Source of the DNA: Bacteroidota bacterium
GTDB taxonomy: Bacteria; Bacteroidota; Bacteroidia; Flavobacteriales; Flavobacteriaceae
NCBI GenBank assembly: GCA_023390775.1
Contig: JAEWCF010000015.1
Location: 1 to 49,317, forward strand
Direction of reading: 5' to 3'
Length of the DNA stretch: 49,317 nucleotides
Shown: piece after piece, positions 7,948-23,675 of the stretch
Layout of the letters: the number at the start of each line of letters is the position of its first letter
Position numbering within the stretch: position 1 is the first letter of the stretch
Notes under the pieces: generated by a model
Told to the model about the DNA's origin: nothing
The model's input: the letters and a program-made list of their open reading frames with translations, nothing else
Database searches by the model: none
Translations under genes and position numbers: made by a program

Positions 7948-9993
7948 CTACCATATCCTGACGCGCTTTTCGGGCGCCAGGTATAGCGAGTCTCCCGGCT
8001 TGACCTTGAAGGCAGTATAAAATTCGGGAAGGTTTCGCACGATGCCATTGACCCGGAACCTTGCCGGCGAGTGTGGATCGGATGCAACTTGGTTCCGAAG
8101 GGCCTCTTCGCGGTCTTTCTGCATCCACACCTGTGCCCAGCCGATGAACACGCGTTGTTCGCCGGTAAAGCCCTCAAGCACCGGAGCCTGCTTTCCTTTC
8201 AGGCTCATTTTGTAGGCCTTGAGGGCAATGCTCAAACCTCCCAGGTCGCCGATATTTTCACCCAGGGTGAATGCGCCGTTGACTTTTAAATCGGGAAAAA
8301 CCGCAAATTCGCTGTACTGGGAAACAAGCGCGCCCGTCCTTTCCTTGAAAGCCTGCAGGTCCTTTTCGGTCCACCAGTTGCGCATCACCCCGTCACCGTC
8401 AAACGTGCTTCCCTGATCGTCGAAACCGTGGCCGATCTCGTGTCCGATAACCGCGCCAATACCACCGTAGTTCACGGCATCATCGGCATTCATGTCAAAG
8501 AAGGGTGGCTGAAGGATCGCCGCCGGAAAAACGATCTCGTTGAGCGTGGGGTTATAGTAGGCATTGACCGTTTGCGGCGTCATTCCCCACTCGTCACGAT
8601 CCATGGGTTTTCCAAGTTTGTCAATTTGCCGGTTGTATTCAAACTGCCTCGCCCGGTCCAGGTTTCCGTAGAGGTCGCCTTCGCGGATCTCAAGCTTGGA
8701 ATAATCGCGCCATTTGTCCGGATACCCGATTTTAGGAGTGAATTTGCTCAGTTTCTTGAGCGCTTCCTTTTTCGTGTCGGGCGTCATCCAATCCAGTTCC
8801 TTGATGCTCTTCTCATAGGCCTTTAGTAAATTCTGGACGAGTTCCTCCATGCGCTTCTTGGCTTCGGGCTTGAAGTGCTTTTTGACATAGACCTCGCCAA
8901 TGACTTCGCCAAGCGAGGCATTGACCGCGCCCACCGCACGTTTCCACATGGGTTGCTGCTCGGGTGTCCCGTTTAGCGTCTTGCCGTAGAATTCAAAGTC
9001 CTGCGCGTCCAATTGCTGCGTAAGTGAGGTTGCCGCACTGTTCAGGACACTCCACTTAAGATAATCTTTCCATGTATCTACCGAAGTCGCTTTGAAAAGC
9101 CCGTTGATCTGTTTGGTATAGTCCACCTGCGTAACCACGATGCTGTCTTGGTTGCGGATGTTTGCATTTTCGAGCATGGCCTTCCAATTGAAATCCGGAG
9201 CCAGTTTTGGAAGGTCTGCAATTGCGTGTTTGTTGTAAAGCGCAACCATGTTCCGCGTGTCTTCCTTTTTCATGTGGCGTTTGGCAATCTCGGTTTCGAG
9301 CGCCATGATTGCCGAGGCCTTTTTCGACGCGTCCGGAAGCTGCGCGAGTTCCAGCATCTTGGCGATATGTGCCACGTATTTGGACCGGATGTCCTTTGAT
9401 TTGGCATCCGAAAGGAAATAATATTCGCGCTCAGGAAGCCCGAGGCCGCCTTGCCAGGTAAAGAGCATATATTTGGTAGGATCCTTAAAATCTTCCAGCA
9501 CGCCGATCGAGAATGGGATCCTTGTACCGGACTGGTTAGCACGGCCGAAATATGCCGCAAGGTCCGAATGGTTCTTAATCGCATCGATTTTGGCGAATTC
9601 AGGCTTGATGGGTTCGAGCCTCTTTTTATTCCGGGTGTCCCAATCCATGAAGGAAGAATACACGTCTCCGATCTTCTGTTCGTTTGAACCCTGTTTGAAA
9701 TCGCCTTTGGCCGCTTCTTCGATGATTTTCCGGACATCTTCCTCGGCCTTGTCGTTGATGAGGTCCCAAACTCCGTAACCCGACTTGTCCGAAGGGATTG
9801 CGGTCTTTTTCATCCAGGCGCCATTGACATACGCAGTGAAATTGTCGCCCGGTTTTACCAGGGTGTCCATATTGGCGAGCGCGATTCCGGACCTAAGGTC
9901 TTCTTTTTCGGAATCGTTGTGGCGGCAGGAGGCCGTCAGGAGTGCCGCAAGGGCCATGATAGGCGCCGTGATGCGGTTCGGGTAGTGAATCAT
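7948..9993 (-). CDS. M13-family zinc metallopeptidase lipoprotein (PepO/neprilysin type)
   Basis: 681 residues, the normal length for the family. The N-terminus ends in a lipobox, LLTASCRHND. The thermolysin-like zinc motif HExxH is seen as VIGHEIGHGFDDQGSTFDGD, with the third ligand and catalytic Asp in LGENIGDLGG. The upstream VNAYYNPTLNEIVFPAAILQ is the family substrate-binding block, and the C-terminus FYTAFKVKPGDSLYLAPEKR with an aromatic end is also typical. It cleaves small peptides and is anchored to the envelope. It is monocistronic with its own terminator. Confidence 0.95.
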   Translation of the reverse strand: MIHYPNRITAPIMALAALLTASCRHNDSEKEDLRSGIALANMDTLVKPGDNFTAYVNGAWMKKTAIPSDKSGYGVWDLINDKAEEDVRKIIEEAAKGDFKQGSNEQKIGDVYSSFMDWDTRNKKRLEPIKPEFAKIDAIKNHSDLAAYFGRANQSGTRIPFSIGVLEDFKDPTKYMLFTWQGGLGLPEREYYFLSDAKSKDIRSKYVAHIAKMLELAQLPDASKKASAIMALETEIAKRHMKKEDTRNMVALYNKHAIADLPKLAPDFNWKAMLENANIRNQDSIVVTQVDYTKQINGLFKATSVDTWKDYLKWSVLNSAATSLTQQLDAQDFEFYGKTLNGTPEQQPMWKRAVGAVNASLGEVIGEVYVKKHFKPEAKKRMEELVQNLLKAYEKSIKELDWMTPDTKKEALKKLSKFTPKIGYPDKWRDYSKLEIREGDLYGNLDRARQFEYNRQIDKLGKPMDRDEWGMTPQTVNAYYNPTLNEIVFPAAILQPPFFDMNADDAVNYGGIGAVIGHEIGHGFDDQGSTFDGDGVMRNWWTEKDLQAFKERTGALVSQYSEFAVFPDLKVNGAFTLGENIGDLGGLSIALKAYKMSLKGKQAPVLEGFTGEQRVFIGWAQVWMQKDREEALRNQVASDPHSPARFRVNGIVRNLPEFYTAFKVKPGDSLYLAPEKRVRIW

Positions 9994-10076
9994 ATTGCAC
10001 TGTTTTAGGTTGTTGCCACCGACGAAATTAACGTTTTGGGCTTTACCTAAGTAGCGATCGTGGCGATAATGTTACA

Positions 10077-10667
10077 TCAGGATTTGATGCCGAGGGCTTT
10101 GCGGGTTTCTTCCGGAATGTTCCATTCACGAAGAAAGTCGCAATTAACAAGATAATAGTTGATGGAAATTCCTGCCGCTCTTGCTTTTTCTATGAGGTCG
10201 ACCCAGACGAAAGTTTTTTCCTTGTTCAGGCGGCCGATGTAATTGGCAAAGGTGATATAAACCGTGATCGAGGCAGAATCTTCATTGGATACTCGCAACA
10301 GTCTACGCAAATCAGTCTCGGTGCGGGTTGAATCAATGGGATGATGGTCAAAATTTTGAAGCTCAGTCAGGAAAAGATCCACCCCTGCGTTGCATTCGGT
10401 TGCGGTTTTATTGTACTTCACCAGTTGACCTTGCGAGTTGAAAAAGTAGGCATCCGGAAATGAAAGTAATTTCTTTTGAGATGCATCGATAAACATATTG
10501 AAGTCGCGGAAGAACACAAGTCTTGTGGAATCGATACCGTTTCGGTGCACAAATTCCCGGACATCCTTTTTTTGCTCCAGGGTTGGTTTTTTGACACCAT
10601 ACGCGGCTTTGAGCACGGGTTGGCATGAAACCAACGCAAATACAATCAAAAGGGATAATCGTATCAT
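10077..10667 (-). CDS. Putative lipoprotein of unknown function
   Basis: 196 residues starting MIRLSLLIVFALVSCQPVLK, a lipoprotein signal. The rest is soluble and alpha/beta, with FPDAYFFNSQGQLVKYNKTA and a C-terminal FLREWNIPEETRKALGIKS. The alternation of strands and helices loosely recalls thioredoxin-like proteins, but there is no CxxC. It lies 19 nt after the retropepsin-like protease gene, so it is the last gene of a three-gene operon. Function unknown. Confidence 0.65.
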   Translation of the reverse strand: MIRLSLLIVFALVSCQPVLKAAYGVKKPTLEQKKDVREFVHRNGIDSTRLVFFRDFNMFIDASQKKLLSFPDAYFFNSQGQLVKYNKTATECNAGVDLFLTELQNFDHHPIDSTRTETDLRRLLRVSNEDSASITVYITFANYIGRLNKEKTFVWVDLIEKARAAGISINYYLVNCDFLREWNIPEETRKALGIKS

Positions 10668-10686
10668 GACGTGAAATTATGTAAAA

Positions 10687-11799
10687 TTAATCTACAACAT
10701 TCCTTTTCAATACAATTTGTGATTTGTTAAACGGCATGCTGTTGAACCGACTGGCCATCTCGCATTGATTGTCCAATGTCACATTTTCACCATTGATGGA
10801 GATGATTTCATCACCCACCGAGATATCGGGATCGGTGTAATTCATCTGGGCGACCACGAGTTTATTGTCATAAACATTGGCATACGCAAAGTTTGGTCTG
10901 GGGGTATGTTGCACACCGGCTTTGAAATTTTCGGGGCGAATAGGTTTAAAATATACCTTGCTATTGGTTTGGTCCAGTATCCAGTTGAATTGCGAGATGA
11001 ATTTCAGACCTATATTGTTATGGGTTTTGTTCGACTTCACGGCGACATATTGATCAAATGCGTAATCACCCAGTTTTAGGGATGCGAGATGCACGTCGCT
11101 TTGGAGAGCCACTGCTTTGTTGCCCGCCATGAGCGTAAAATATGATATTTGTTCTAAGGGATTGTCCATTGTATATTGTTCGCGGTCAAGATAGATCCCG
11201 GCGTCATTTCCTGTGTCAAAAATAAAATTACCATCGGTTCCATTGACGTTAAGCAAAATTTCAAAGCGGCCCTGATATGCGCTGAAATAGGCACGGGTTG
11301 ACTGATAACCGGTAAGGTCGGGGTTCTTGACAAAACGGACAAATCCGTGCTCATAATTCAACTCTGTATAAAATCCGGTAGGCGCGATAGGGCGCGCGAG
11401 CAATCCATCAAATTGCATGGTTGAGCATGGCGGCTGCGCGGCGGGTAGTTCGTAAAGAATTTTATTTTGGTATTGAAAAGCTTGCGTATTTAAACTGTCT
11501 ACCACCACTTTTTGGAGCTTTCCGGCCTTATCTCCATTGAAATCTTTGTATACGGTTTGAGAGAGTATTTTATCGGGAGAAACCGGAATGGTATCGGTAT
11601 ACAGGATGGTCACGCTTGAACCCGTATCCAACATCATATTGAAAGGTTTCCCCTGGATATATGTACGCACGATACTTTTCTCAGGATTTGAGAAATACAG
11701 GGCCGAATCAGGCTTGATGGACAATCTTTCATCGCGGATTGCCCGAAGTTCACGGCATGACGCCAAGCTTAAAAATGCAAGGAACAATACTATTCTCAT
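10687..11799 (-). CDS. Retropepsin-like aspartyl protease lipoprotein with C-terminal PDZ-like domain
   Basis: 370 residues. The signal ends in a lipobox, LSLASCRELR. Two aspartyl-protease half-domains are visible, each with a D-T-G triad: MMLDTGSSVTILY (about residues 56-68) and FIFDTGNDAGIYL (about residue 194). The C-terminal about 70 residues (YTDPDISVGDEIISINGENV) form a PDZ-like segment. The layout, two retropepsin-like repeats plus PDZ, is common among exported Bacteroidota aspartyl proteases. It probably acts in the periplasm or at the surface. Its upstream partner is a small secreted protein and its downstream partner a lipoprotein, all in one operon; whether either is a substrate is unknown. 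Confidence 0.85.
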   Translation of the reverse strand: MRIVLFLAFLSLASCRELRAIRDERLSIKPDSALYFSNPEKSIVRTYIQGKPFNMMLDTGSSVTILYTDTIPVSPDKILSQTVYKDFNGDKAGKLQKVVVDSLNTQAFQYQNKILYELPAAQPPCSTMQFDGLLARPIAPTGFYTELNYEHGFVRFVKNPDLTGYQSTRAYFSAYQGRFEILLNVNGTDGNFIFDTGNDAGIYLDREQYTMDNPLEQISYFTLMAGNKAVALQSDVHLASLKLGDYAFDQYVAVKSNKTHNNIGLKFISQFNWILDQTNSKVYFKPIRPENFKAGVQHTPRPNFAYANVYDNKLVVAQMNYTDPDISVGDEIISINGENVTLDNQCEMASRFNSMPFNKSQIVLKRNVVD

Positions 11800-11813
11800 A
11801 TATAAACAGATTA

Positions 11814-11832
11814 GGGAGCCCTATTGGCTCCC
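11814..11832 (-). other. Intercistronic hairpin
   Basis: Perfect 7-bp stem GGGAGCC / GGCTCCC with loop CTATT, in the 43-nt gap between the small secreted protein gene and the protease gene. On the minus strand no T run follows, so it looks more like an mRNA-processing or stabilising hairpin, or a weak attenuator, than a full terminator. Confidence 0.5.
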
Positions 11833-11842
11833 GGATAATATT

Positions 11843-12337
11843 TTATGGGTTTGTCGGCCATAAATCAATAGGAGGAATTGTTCCCGGCGGAACTCCAACC
11901 ATTATCCCTCCCACCTGCGCACCGGCATTCAGCACCCAGTTTATTAAATTCTGCCACCATTTTTTCGGTTCTCCCTGGTGCAGGGCTTTTTCAAAAGTGC
12001 TGACGTGTTGCGGCTGTTTTTGGGCATCCGCGGCAAATGTCTGGATAATGGTATTGTCATTCCTAAGGATGTCGGCATCGCTGGTGCCAGCCGAGAGATA
12101 ACCATAAACTTTCTTTAGCAACAATTCCTGCGAGGGAAACGTTGGCGAAGGGATGAGCATGGCCTCCAGAAAACCGTTATAGGTCATTCCCGGCTTGTAA
12201 TTCGCTTTGCAGACATTCACCAAAGTCACCATCTGCGAGGAGTAAATTTTCTTTGCCTGGTCTTCGGACATGCGTTGAGCAAAGCCGTTCATCGAAAACA
12301 TCACCACGGCCAACAGGCCCAAAATAATTTTTTTCAT
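11843..12337 (-). CDS. Small secreted protein of unknown function
   Basis: 164 residues with a clear signal peptide (MKKIILGLLAVVMFSMNGFA, then QRMSEDQ). The mature part is about 143 residues: a helical N-terminal part with a single Cys (LVNVCKANYKPGM), then a tryptophan- and glycine-rich tail (KKWWQNLINWVLNAG, GGIMVGVPPGTIPP). The hydrophobic, Gly/Pro-rich tail is unusual for an enzyme and might bind a membrane or a partner. It is the first gene of the operon with the retropepsin-like protease. I recognise no family. Confidence 0.65.
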   Translation of the reverse strand: MKKIILGLLAVVMFSMNGFAQRMSEDQAKKIYSSQMVTLVNVCKANYKPGMTYNGFLEAMLIPSPTFPSQELLLKKVYGYLSAGTSDADILRNDNTIIQTFAADAQKQPQHVSTFEKALHQGEPKKWWQNLINWVLNAGAQVGGIMVGVPPGTIPPIDLWPTNP

Positions 12338-12674
12338 AATTTAGTCTTTTAATTTGATTAAGGCAGCCGTACGCGTCGTTCCGTGACTATCGTATGGCTG
12401 TTTTGTTTTTCGGGCCCTAACATCACCGGCTGAACCGCGCCCTTTCTCCCAGCCGGGGCAATTGTCATGTCACGCAAGGGGGTAAGCCTCTCGATATTAC
12501 CGTTTTAATTTTCAGCCAAATTACTGTGGCCTGTTCTTTTGATAGTGCAGATTTCCCGCACCAATTGTTAAAAGAGGCCGTCCGATACAATTTCGGGCAT
12601 AGGATGTACCGAAAAATTTGCCTATTTTTAGCCTCCCTACAACCCGCTTCACCGGGAAATATCTGCCAAAAACA
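12338..12674. other. Intergenic region between divergent genes, with a terminator-like hairpin
   Basis: These 337 nt have no supported gene. They must carry the promoters of the minus-strand secreted-protein gene and of the plus-strand kinase at 12675. At 12364-12373 and 12391-12400 lies an inverted repeat, CAGCCGTACG / CGTATGGCTG (one non-Watson-Crick pair), followed on the plus strand by TTTTGTTTTT, the shape of a plus-strand intrinsic terminator without a gene in front of it. The rest is unremarkable; no exact TAnnTTTG was placed with confidence. Confidence 0.4.
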
Positions 12675-14141
12675 ATGAAGTTATCCTCAAGGATCCTAAT
12701 CGCCTTTGCCGTCATCATCCTGCTTTCAATAGCCGAGGCCTATACCAATTACATGCTTTCGCAGAAGGTTCAGGAAAACATCCGCTTTTTGACCCACAGT
12801 GAAGCCATCATCCGCAATTCGAACAAAACGCACAAGGCGATGATCGACATGCAGAGCGCCTTCAGGGGATTTTTGCTCACCGACGATCTCACATTTCTCG
12901 AGTCTTATGACCATGGCCTGCGCAATGTCCCGCTCTTCCTAAACCAGCAACGCGAGCTCATCACGGGCAACCGCCGGCAAAATCACCTGCTAGATTCCAT
13001 TGCGCAGTTGCACGCAAAATGGATCGACTATTCGGGCTCGCTCATCGAACTCCGCAAGGAATATAGCCTCTCTTCGGGGTCGCAGGCGGCCTATGAACGC
13101 CTTTTCGAGACCAAGTTCAAGAAACAGGTGGGCAAGAAACTCAACGATGACATCTCGAAAGTCTTCCTCGATTTTGACCGAAGCGAGTACAAACTCCGGA
13201 ACGAGCATGGCGCCATCCTGATCGCGTCGATCAACAGGACCCGCACCTATTCGGTGATGTTCCTGACCGCGACGGTATTCGTGGGAATGCTCAGCGCGTA
13301 TTATATCGTCACGTTCATATCGCGCCGGATCGATACGATGGTGCGGTTGGCCGAAAACATTTCCCGCGGAAAATTCAACATCGTCAACGACACGCGCAAC
13401 GACGAACTCACCGGGCTCTCAAAATCGCTCAACATCATGAGCGAGAAACTCAGCAAAAACATCCACGAACTCGAAAACCGCAACGCCGAACTCAACAAAT
13501 TCGCCTACGTGGTCTCGCACGATTTGAAGGCTCCGGTACGCGGCATCCACAACGTCGTAAAGTGGATCGAGGAGGATCTGGGCAACGAGATCTCGCCCGA
13601 GATGCGCCGCTACCTGGAGATCATCCCGGAGCGTACGCGCCGGATGGAAAACCTGATCAACGGGCTGCTCGATTATGCGCGTATCAGCCAGCAAACACCT
13701 GCCGAACTCACAGACATCAATGAATTGGTCCACGATATTGCCGACGCCATCGTCCCCCGGCATTTCAAGGTCCACATCGACAATTTGCCCACCATTACAA
13801 CGCAACGCCTTAAGCTGGAACAGGTATTTTCAAACCTCATCTCGAACGCCGTAAAGTATACCCAGGGGCCGGACCCGGAAATCAAGGTCACGTGCAAGGA
13901 ATATTCAAACTTTTTTGAATTTTCGGTGACCGATAACGGAATCGGGATCGACCCGGAATTCCACGACAAGATTTTTGAGATTTTCCAGACGCTTCGCGAG
14001 AAGAACGAAAAGGAAAGTACGGGCATTGGCCTGGCGATCGTCCGCAAGATCATCGAGGAGGAGCGCGGCTCGATAAAGCTCAAATCCAAAGCGGGCGCGG
14101 GATCGGAATTTATTTTTACATGGAAAAAGAATGCAGCATGA
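12675..14141 (+). CDS. Membrane-bound sensor histidine kinase (CHASE3-HAMP-HisKA-HATPase)
   Basis: 488 residues from MKLSSRILIAF, chosen because the first membrane helix starts there; the frame is open 19 codons further up. Order: membrane helix 1 (about 5-25), an extracytoplasmic helical sensor of CHASE3 type with MQSAFRGFLLTDDLTFLE, membrane helix 2 (about 195-215), HAMP linker, HisKA box with KFAYVVSHDLKAPVRGI (phospho-accepting His), N box NLISNAVKYT, G1 DNGIGIDPEF and G2 STGIGLAIVRKI. The end overlaps the start of a receiver-only gene (ATGA), its likely partner. The ligand is unknown. Confidence 0.9.
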   Translation: MKLSSRILIAFAVIILLSIAEAYTNYMLSQKVQENIRFLTHSEAIIRNSNKTHKAMIDMQSAFRGFLLTDDLTFLESYDHGLRNVPLFLNQQRELITGNRRQNHLLDSIAQLHAKWIDYSGSLIELRKEYSLSSGSQAAYERLFETKFKKQVGKKLNDDISKVFLDFDRSEYKLRNEHGAILIASINRTRTYSVMFLTATVFVGMLSAYYIVTFISRRIDTMVRLAENISRGKFNIVNDTRNDELTGLSKSLNIMSEKLSKNIHELENRNAELNKFAYVVSHDLKAPVRGIHNVVKWIEEDLGNEISPEMRRYLEIIPERTRRMENLINGLLDYARISQQTPAELTDINELVHDIADAIVPRHFKVHIDNLPTITTQRLKLEQVFSNLISNAVKYTQGPDPEIKVTCKEYSNFFEFSVTDNGIGIDPEFHDKIFEIFQTLREKNEKESTGIGLAIVRKIIEEERGSIKLKSKAGAGSEFIFTWKKNAA

Positions 14142-14557
14142 TAAAGCACAAGATACTTTTGGTGGAGGACGACGAACTTGACGTCATCAGCGTGGGCCGG
14201 ACACTCAAGCAATTCGGCAGCGATTATGAACTTCTGACCGCCTACAATGGCATTGAAGCACTGCAGATATTGAAGGGCAATATTCCCGATGTGATCCTGC
14301 TCGACCTCAATATGCCCAAGATGAATGGCATCGAGTTTTTGAAGGTCCTTCGGAAGGACGAAAAACTCAGGGACCTAAAAGTTTTCATCATGACCACATC
14401 GGCGGAAATGGCCGACAGGACGATGACCGAATCCCTCGGAATTTCGGGCTATATCATTAAGCCCCTCAATTACAACGACAATACAAAAAGGCCCGATTCC
14501 ATGGAGGCATTCGTGCAGTTCCATCTCCGGAAAATCCTGGCGGGCGATTCCGAGTAG
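14138..14557 (+). CDS. Single-domain response regulator (Rcp1-like)
   Basis: 139 residues from MIKHKILLVEDDELD, whose ATG overlaps the TGA of the kinase gene. An in-frame ATG six codons earlier is less likely, given this overlap. One receiver domain only: acidic pair EDD near residue 10, phospho-acceptor Asp in VILLDLNMPKMNG, Thr in FIMTTSAE and Lys in GYIIKPLNY. The short insert YNDNTKRPDSMEAFVQF near the end is typical of the Rcp1/CheY-like regulators that pair with bacterial phytochrome-type or CHASE3 kinases. It has no output domain, so it must act through protein contacts or phosphotransfer. Confidence 0.9.
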   Translation: MIKHKILLVEDDELDVISVGRTLKQFGSDYELLTAYNGIEALQILKGNIPDVILLDLNMPKMNGIEFLKVLRKDEKLRDLKVFIMTTSAEMADRTMTESLGISGYIIKPLNYNDNTKRPDSMEAFVQFHLRKILAGDSE

Positions 14558-14570
14558 ATTTCTAAAATCT

Positions 14571-14603
14571 TTTGATTTTGTTTAACGAATTTCCCTAATT
14601 TAG
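14571..14603 (+). promoter_or_regulatory. Possible promoter of the poly-HAMP kinase gene
   Basis: TTTG (14571-14574) followed after 21 nt by TAATTTAG (14596-14603), one mismatch from TAnnTTTG. It leaves a leader of about 95 nt before the ATG at 14704. Confidence 0.3.
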
Positions 14604-14703
14604 CGAAGGCCCATCGCGGAAACCCCCTACATCCGTCAAGCCCTTTCGTCGCATACCCGGACCTTTAACAACTTTTCATCCGCTCGCGGACAAGTCGTCA
14701 TTT

Positions 14704-21084
<6,381 letters not shown>

Positions 21085-21090
21085 ATCCCT

Positions 21091-22317
21091 ATGGACGATG
21101 CGCACCGCGTAAAGATTTTATTGGTGGACGACAAGCAGGAGAATCTTTTGTCCCTGCAGGTCGTCCTTGCCGGACAGGGATATGAGTTTGTCGAGGCACG
21201 ATCGGGCAAGGATGCGTTGCGGATCTTGCTTCGCGACCAGGATTTCGCGATCATCCTGATGGATGTTCAGATGCCGCTCATGGATGGATTCGAGACCGCC
21301 GAGCTGATTCGGCAGAGCGACAAGCTCAAGCATGTCCCAATCATCTTTTTGACGGCCAACATGGACCGGTCGGAATATATTTTCAAGGGCTACCAGGCCG
21401 GCGCCGTGGATTACATGATCAAGCCGCTTTCTCCCGAAATCCTCAAGGCCAAGGTGCTGGTTTTTGCCGAACTCTACCGCAAGAACCATGAGCTCCAGGT
21501 AAAGGAAGACCAGATGCGTGCCCTTAACGAGGCGCTATTGGATGCCAACCGCGAACTCGCCGAGCGCAATCAGGAAATCGAGAACCACGCGCAGGAATTG
21601 GCGCTTGCCAACAAGGAACTCGAGGCTTTCACCTATGTTTCCAGCCACGATTTGCAGGAACCGCTCAGAAAAATCCAGACCTTCATCTCATTGATCATGC
21701 TGGGCGAGAGCCAAAATTTGTCAGAAAAGGGGAAACACCAGTTTGAACGCGTCCAGCTCGCCGCCGAACGGATGCGCCAGCTTATCGAGAGCTTGCTTGC
21801 CTTCTCCCGAACCAATGCCACCGAACGTAAATTTGAAAAAACCCACCTCCGTGAGATACTGGACGATGTGGTCGCCGAACTACAGGACAAGATCGAGGCG
21901 AAAAATGCGCTGGTGGACGTCAATGATGTTTGCCACGCGCGCATCATCCCTTTCCAGTTTACTCAGCTGATGCAAAACCTGATGAGCAATGCCCTGAAGT
22001 TCACGCATCCTGTAAATCAGCCGCATATCATGGTCAAGGCCCGATCGGTCAAGGGGAGCGACCTGTTCCACGACAAATTGTCGCCGGAACGCGAGTACTG
22101 CCACATCATGGTCAAGGACAATGGGATCGGGTTTGACGCGGCTTTCAGCGAACGTATTTTCGAGGTCTTCCAAAAATTGCACAGCCGGGACGTTTATGAA
22201 GGGACGGGAATCGGCCTGGCGATCGTCAAGAAAATCGTGGACAACCACAACGGGGTCATCACTGCGAGCAGCGAGGTGAACAACGGCGCCCGCTTTGACA
22301 TTTTTATCCCCAATTAG
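21091..22317 (+). CDS. Receiver-histidine kinase protein (REC-coiled coil-HisKA-HATPase)
   Basis: 408 residues, soluble. N-terminal receiver (about 8-125) with VDD, the acceptor Asp in IILMDVQMPLMDG, Thr in IFLTAN and Lys in YMIKPLS. A coiled coil follows (about 130-190, rich in Glu, Asn and Leu), then HisKA with FTYVSSHDLQEPLRKI, N box NLMSNALKFT, G1 KDNGIGFDAAF and G2 YEGTGIGLAIVKKIV. This receiver-first architecture fits a relay partner of the poly-HAMP kinase, whose stop lies 6 nt upstream. The stop codon overlaps that of hemN tail to tail by 4 nt. Confidence 0.92.
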   Translation: MDDAHRVKILLVDDKQENLLSLQVVLAGQGYEFVEARSGKDALRILLRDQDFAIILMDVQMPLMDGFETAELIRQSDKLKHVPIIFLTANMDRSEYIFKGYQAGAVDYMIKPLSPEILKAKVLVFAELYRKNHELQVKEDQMRALNEALLDANRELAERNQEIENHAQELALANKELEAFTYVSSHDLQEPLRKIQTFISLIMLGESQNLSEKGKHQFERVQLAAERMRQLIESLLAFSRTNATERKFEKTHLREILDDVVAELQDKIEAKNALVDVNDVCHARIIPFQFTQLMQNLMSNALKFTHPVNQPHIMVKARSVKGSDLFHDKLSPEREYCHIMVKDNGIGFDAAFSERIFEVFQKLHSRDVYEGTGIGLAIVKKIVDNHNGVITASSEVNNGARFDIFIPN

Positions 22318-23675
22318 ATCGTCATCGAGAAGAGCCTTGTGTCCGGGGTGCGGCGCCTGAGCCTCAGGTCGAACGCCATGCAAATGTTTCGCACATAGGG
22401 CACGCCCGCCTGCGTAATGGCAATTCCGTCGGGTAGGATTTCAAGAAGGCCGTCGCGCCTCATCTCGCCAAGGGATTCGAGGACGTCGGGCAACTCCGGA
22501 AAATAATCCTCGGGTGCACTCCACGAGGTGGAAAACCGGCACATCAGGTTGAGGATATGGCGCCGGATGACCAGATCTTCCGACGTCAGCAAATGCCCGC
22601 GCGTGATGGGCAGTTCTCCCCGTTCGATAAATCCGTAGTATTTTTCGAGGTTTTTTTCATTCTGGGCAAATCCGGACCATGTGTCGCCAATCGCCGATAC
22701 TCCCAGCCCGATCATGACCTGGGTGTGCGAAGCGCTGTAGCCCATGAAGTTGCGGTGGAGGCGATTTTGGCTGAAGGCGGTGTACAGCGAGTCTTCCGGC
22801 AGGGCAAAATGGTCCATTCCCACTTCGAGGTAACCGCTTTCGAGCAGCATTTCCTTGCCCGTTTCATACAATTTTCGTTTTTCATCGTCACGCGGCAAAT
22901 TGGCTTCGTCAAAGCCGCGCTGCCCGTTGCCCTTGATCCAGGGGACGTGCGCATAACTGTAGAAAGAAATCCTGTCGGGCTTCAGCAGCCTGGTCTTTTG
23001 AATGGTTTCCCGGACATTTTCCAACGTCTGGAAAGGTAGCCCGAAAACAAGGTCGTGGCTTACCGATTCGTAGCCGATTTCCCTCGACCATCGGGTGACG
23101 CGTTCCACATTCTCGAAGGGTTGGATCCGATGGATGGCTTTCTGTACCACGGGGTCGTATTCCTGGACCCCGAAGCTCACCCGCCTGAATCCCAGGTCGT
23201 ACAATTCCTGCAGGTGTTCCTTGGTCGTGTTGTTGGGGTGGCCCTCAAAACTGAATTCGTGTTCCGGAGCCTTTTCGGCCTGCGCGAACAAGCCGTTTAT
23301 CAGGGCACGCAGATTGCTCGGATTGAAAAAAGTGGGAGTTCCGCCGCCCAAATGAAGTTCCTTAATCTTTGGCTTTCCGGGTAGAATGGCAAGATACATC
23401 TCCCATTCCCTCAGTAGCGATTCGATATAGATTTCCTCCACATCGTGCCGCTTGGTAATCCGCTTGTTGCAGCCGCAAAACGTGCAGAGGCTTTCGCAAA
23501 ACGGAAGGTGTATGTATATGCTGATTCCCTGCCGGGAGTTGGACGCCACAAAAGTTTGCTGCAGCAGTTCAAGGTAGCGTGCGGGGGAAAATCCTTCCTC
23601 ATCCCAATAGGGAACGGTGGGGTAGCTCGTGTAGCGCGGTCCCGGGACGTTGTATTTTTGTACGATAGATGTCAT
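22314..23675 (-). CDS. hemN: Oxygen-independent coproporphyrinogen III oxidase (radical SAM)
   Basis: 453 residues, full family length. HemN decarboxylates coproporphyrinogen III to protoporphyrinogen IX without oxygen, allowing haem synthesis in anaerobiosis. The radical-SAM cluster motif is IYIHLPFCESLCTFCGC: CxxxCxxC at C60, C64, C67 with the extra HemN Cys at C69. The N-terminal YNVPGPRYTSYPTVPYW and the block LHLGGGTPTFFNP are diagnostic, as is GLGVSAIGDTWSGFAQN near the C-terminus. The start overlaps the stop of the hemerythrin gene (ATGA). It is the third gene of an operon with a predicted Crp/Fnr-type promoter at 24596-24640. Confidence 0.97.
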   Translation of the reverse strand: MTSIVQKYNVPGPRYTSYPTVPYWDEEGFSPARYLELLQQTFVASNSRQGISIYIHLPFCESLCTFCGCNKRITKRHDVEEIYIESLLREWEMYLAILPGKPKIKELHLGGGTPTFFNPSNLRALINGLFAQAEKAPEHEFSFEGHPNNTTKEHLQELYDLGFRRVSFGVQEYDPVVQKAIHRIQPFENVERVTRWSREIGYESVSHDLVFGLPFQTLENVRETIQKTRLLKPDRISFYSYAHVPWIKGNGQRGFDEANLPRDDEKRKLYETGKEMLLESGYLEVGMDHFALPEDSLYTAFSQNRLHRNFMGYSASHTQVMIGLGVSAIGDTWSGFAQNEKNLEKYYGFIERGELPITRGHLLTSEDLVIRRHILNLMCRFSTSWSAPEDYFPELPDVLESLGEMRRDGLLEILPDGIAITQAGVPYVRNICMAFDLRLRRRTPDTRLFSMTI

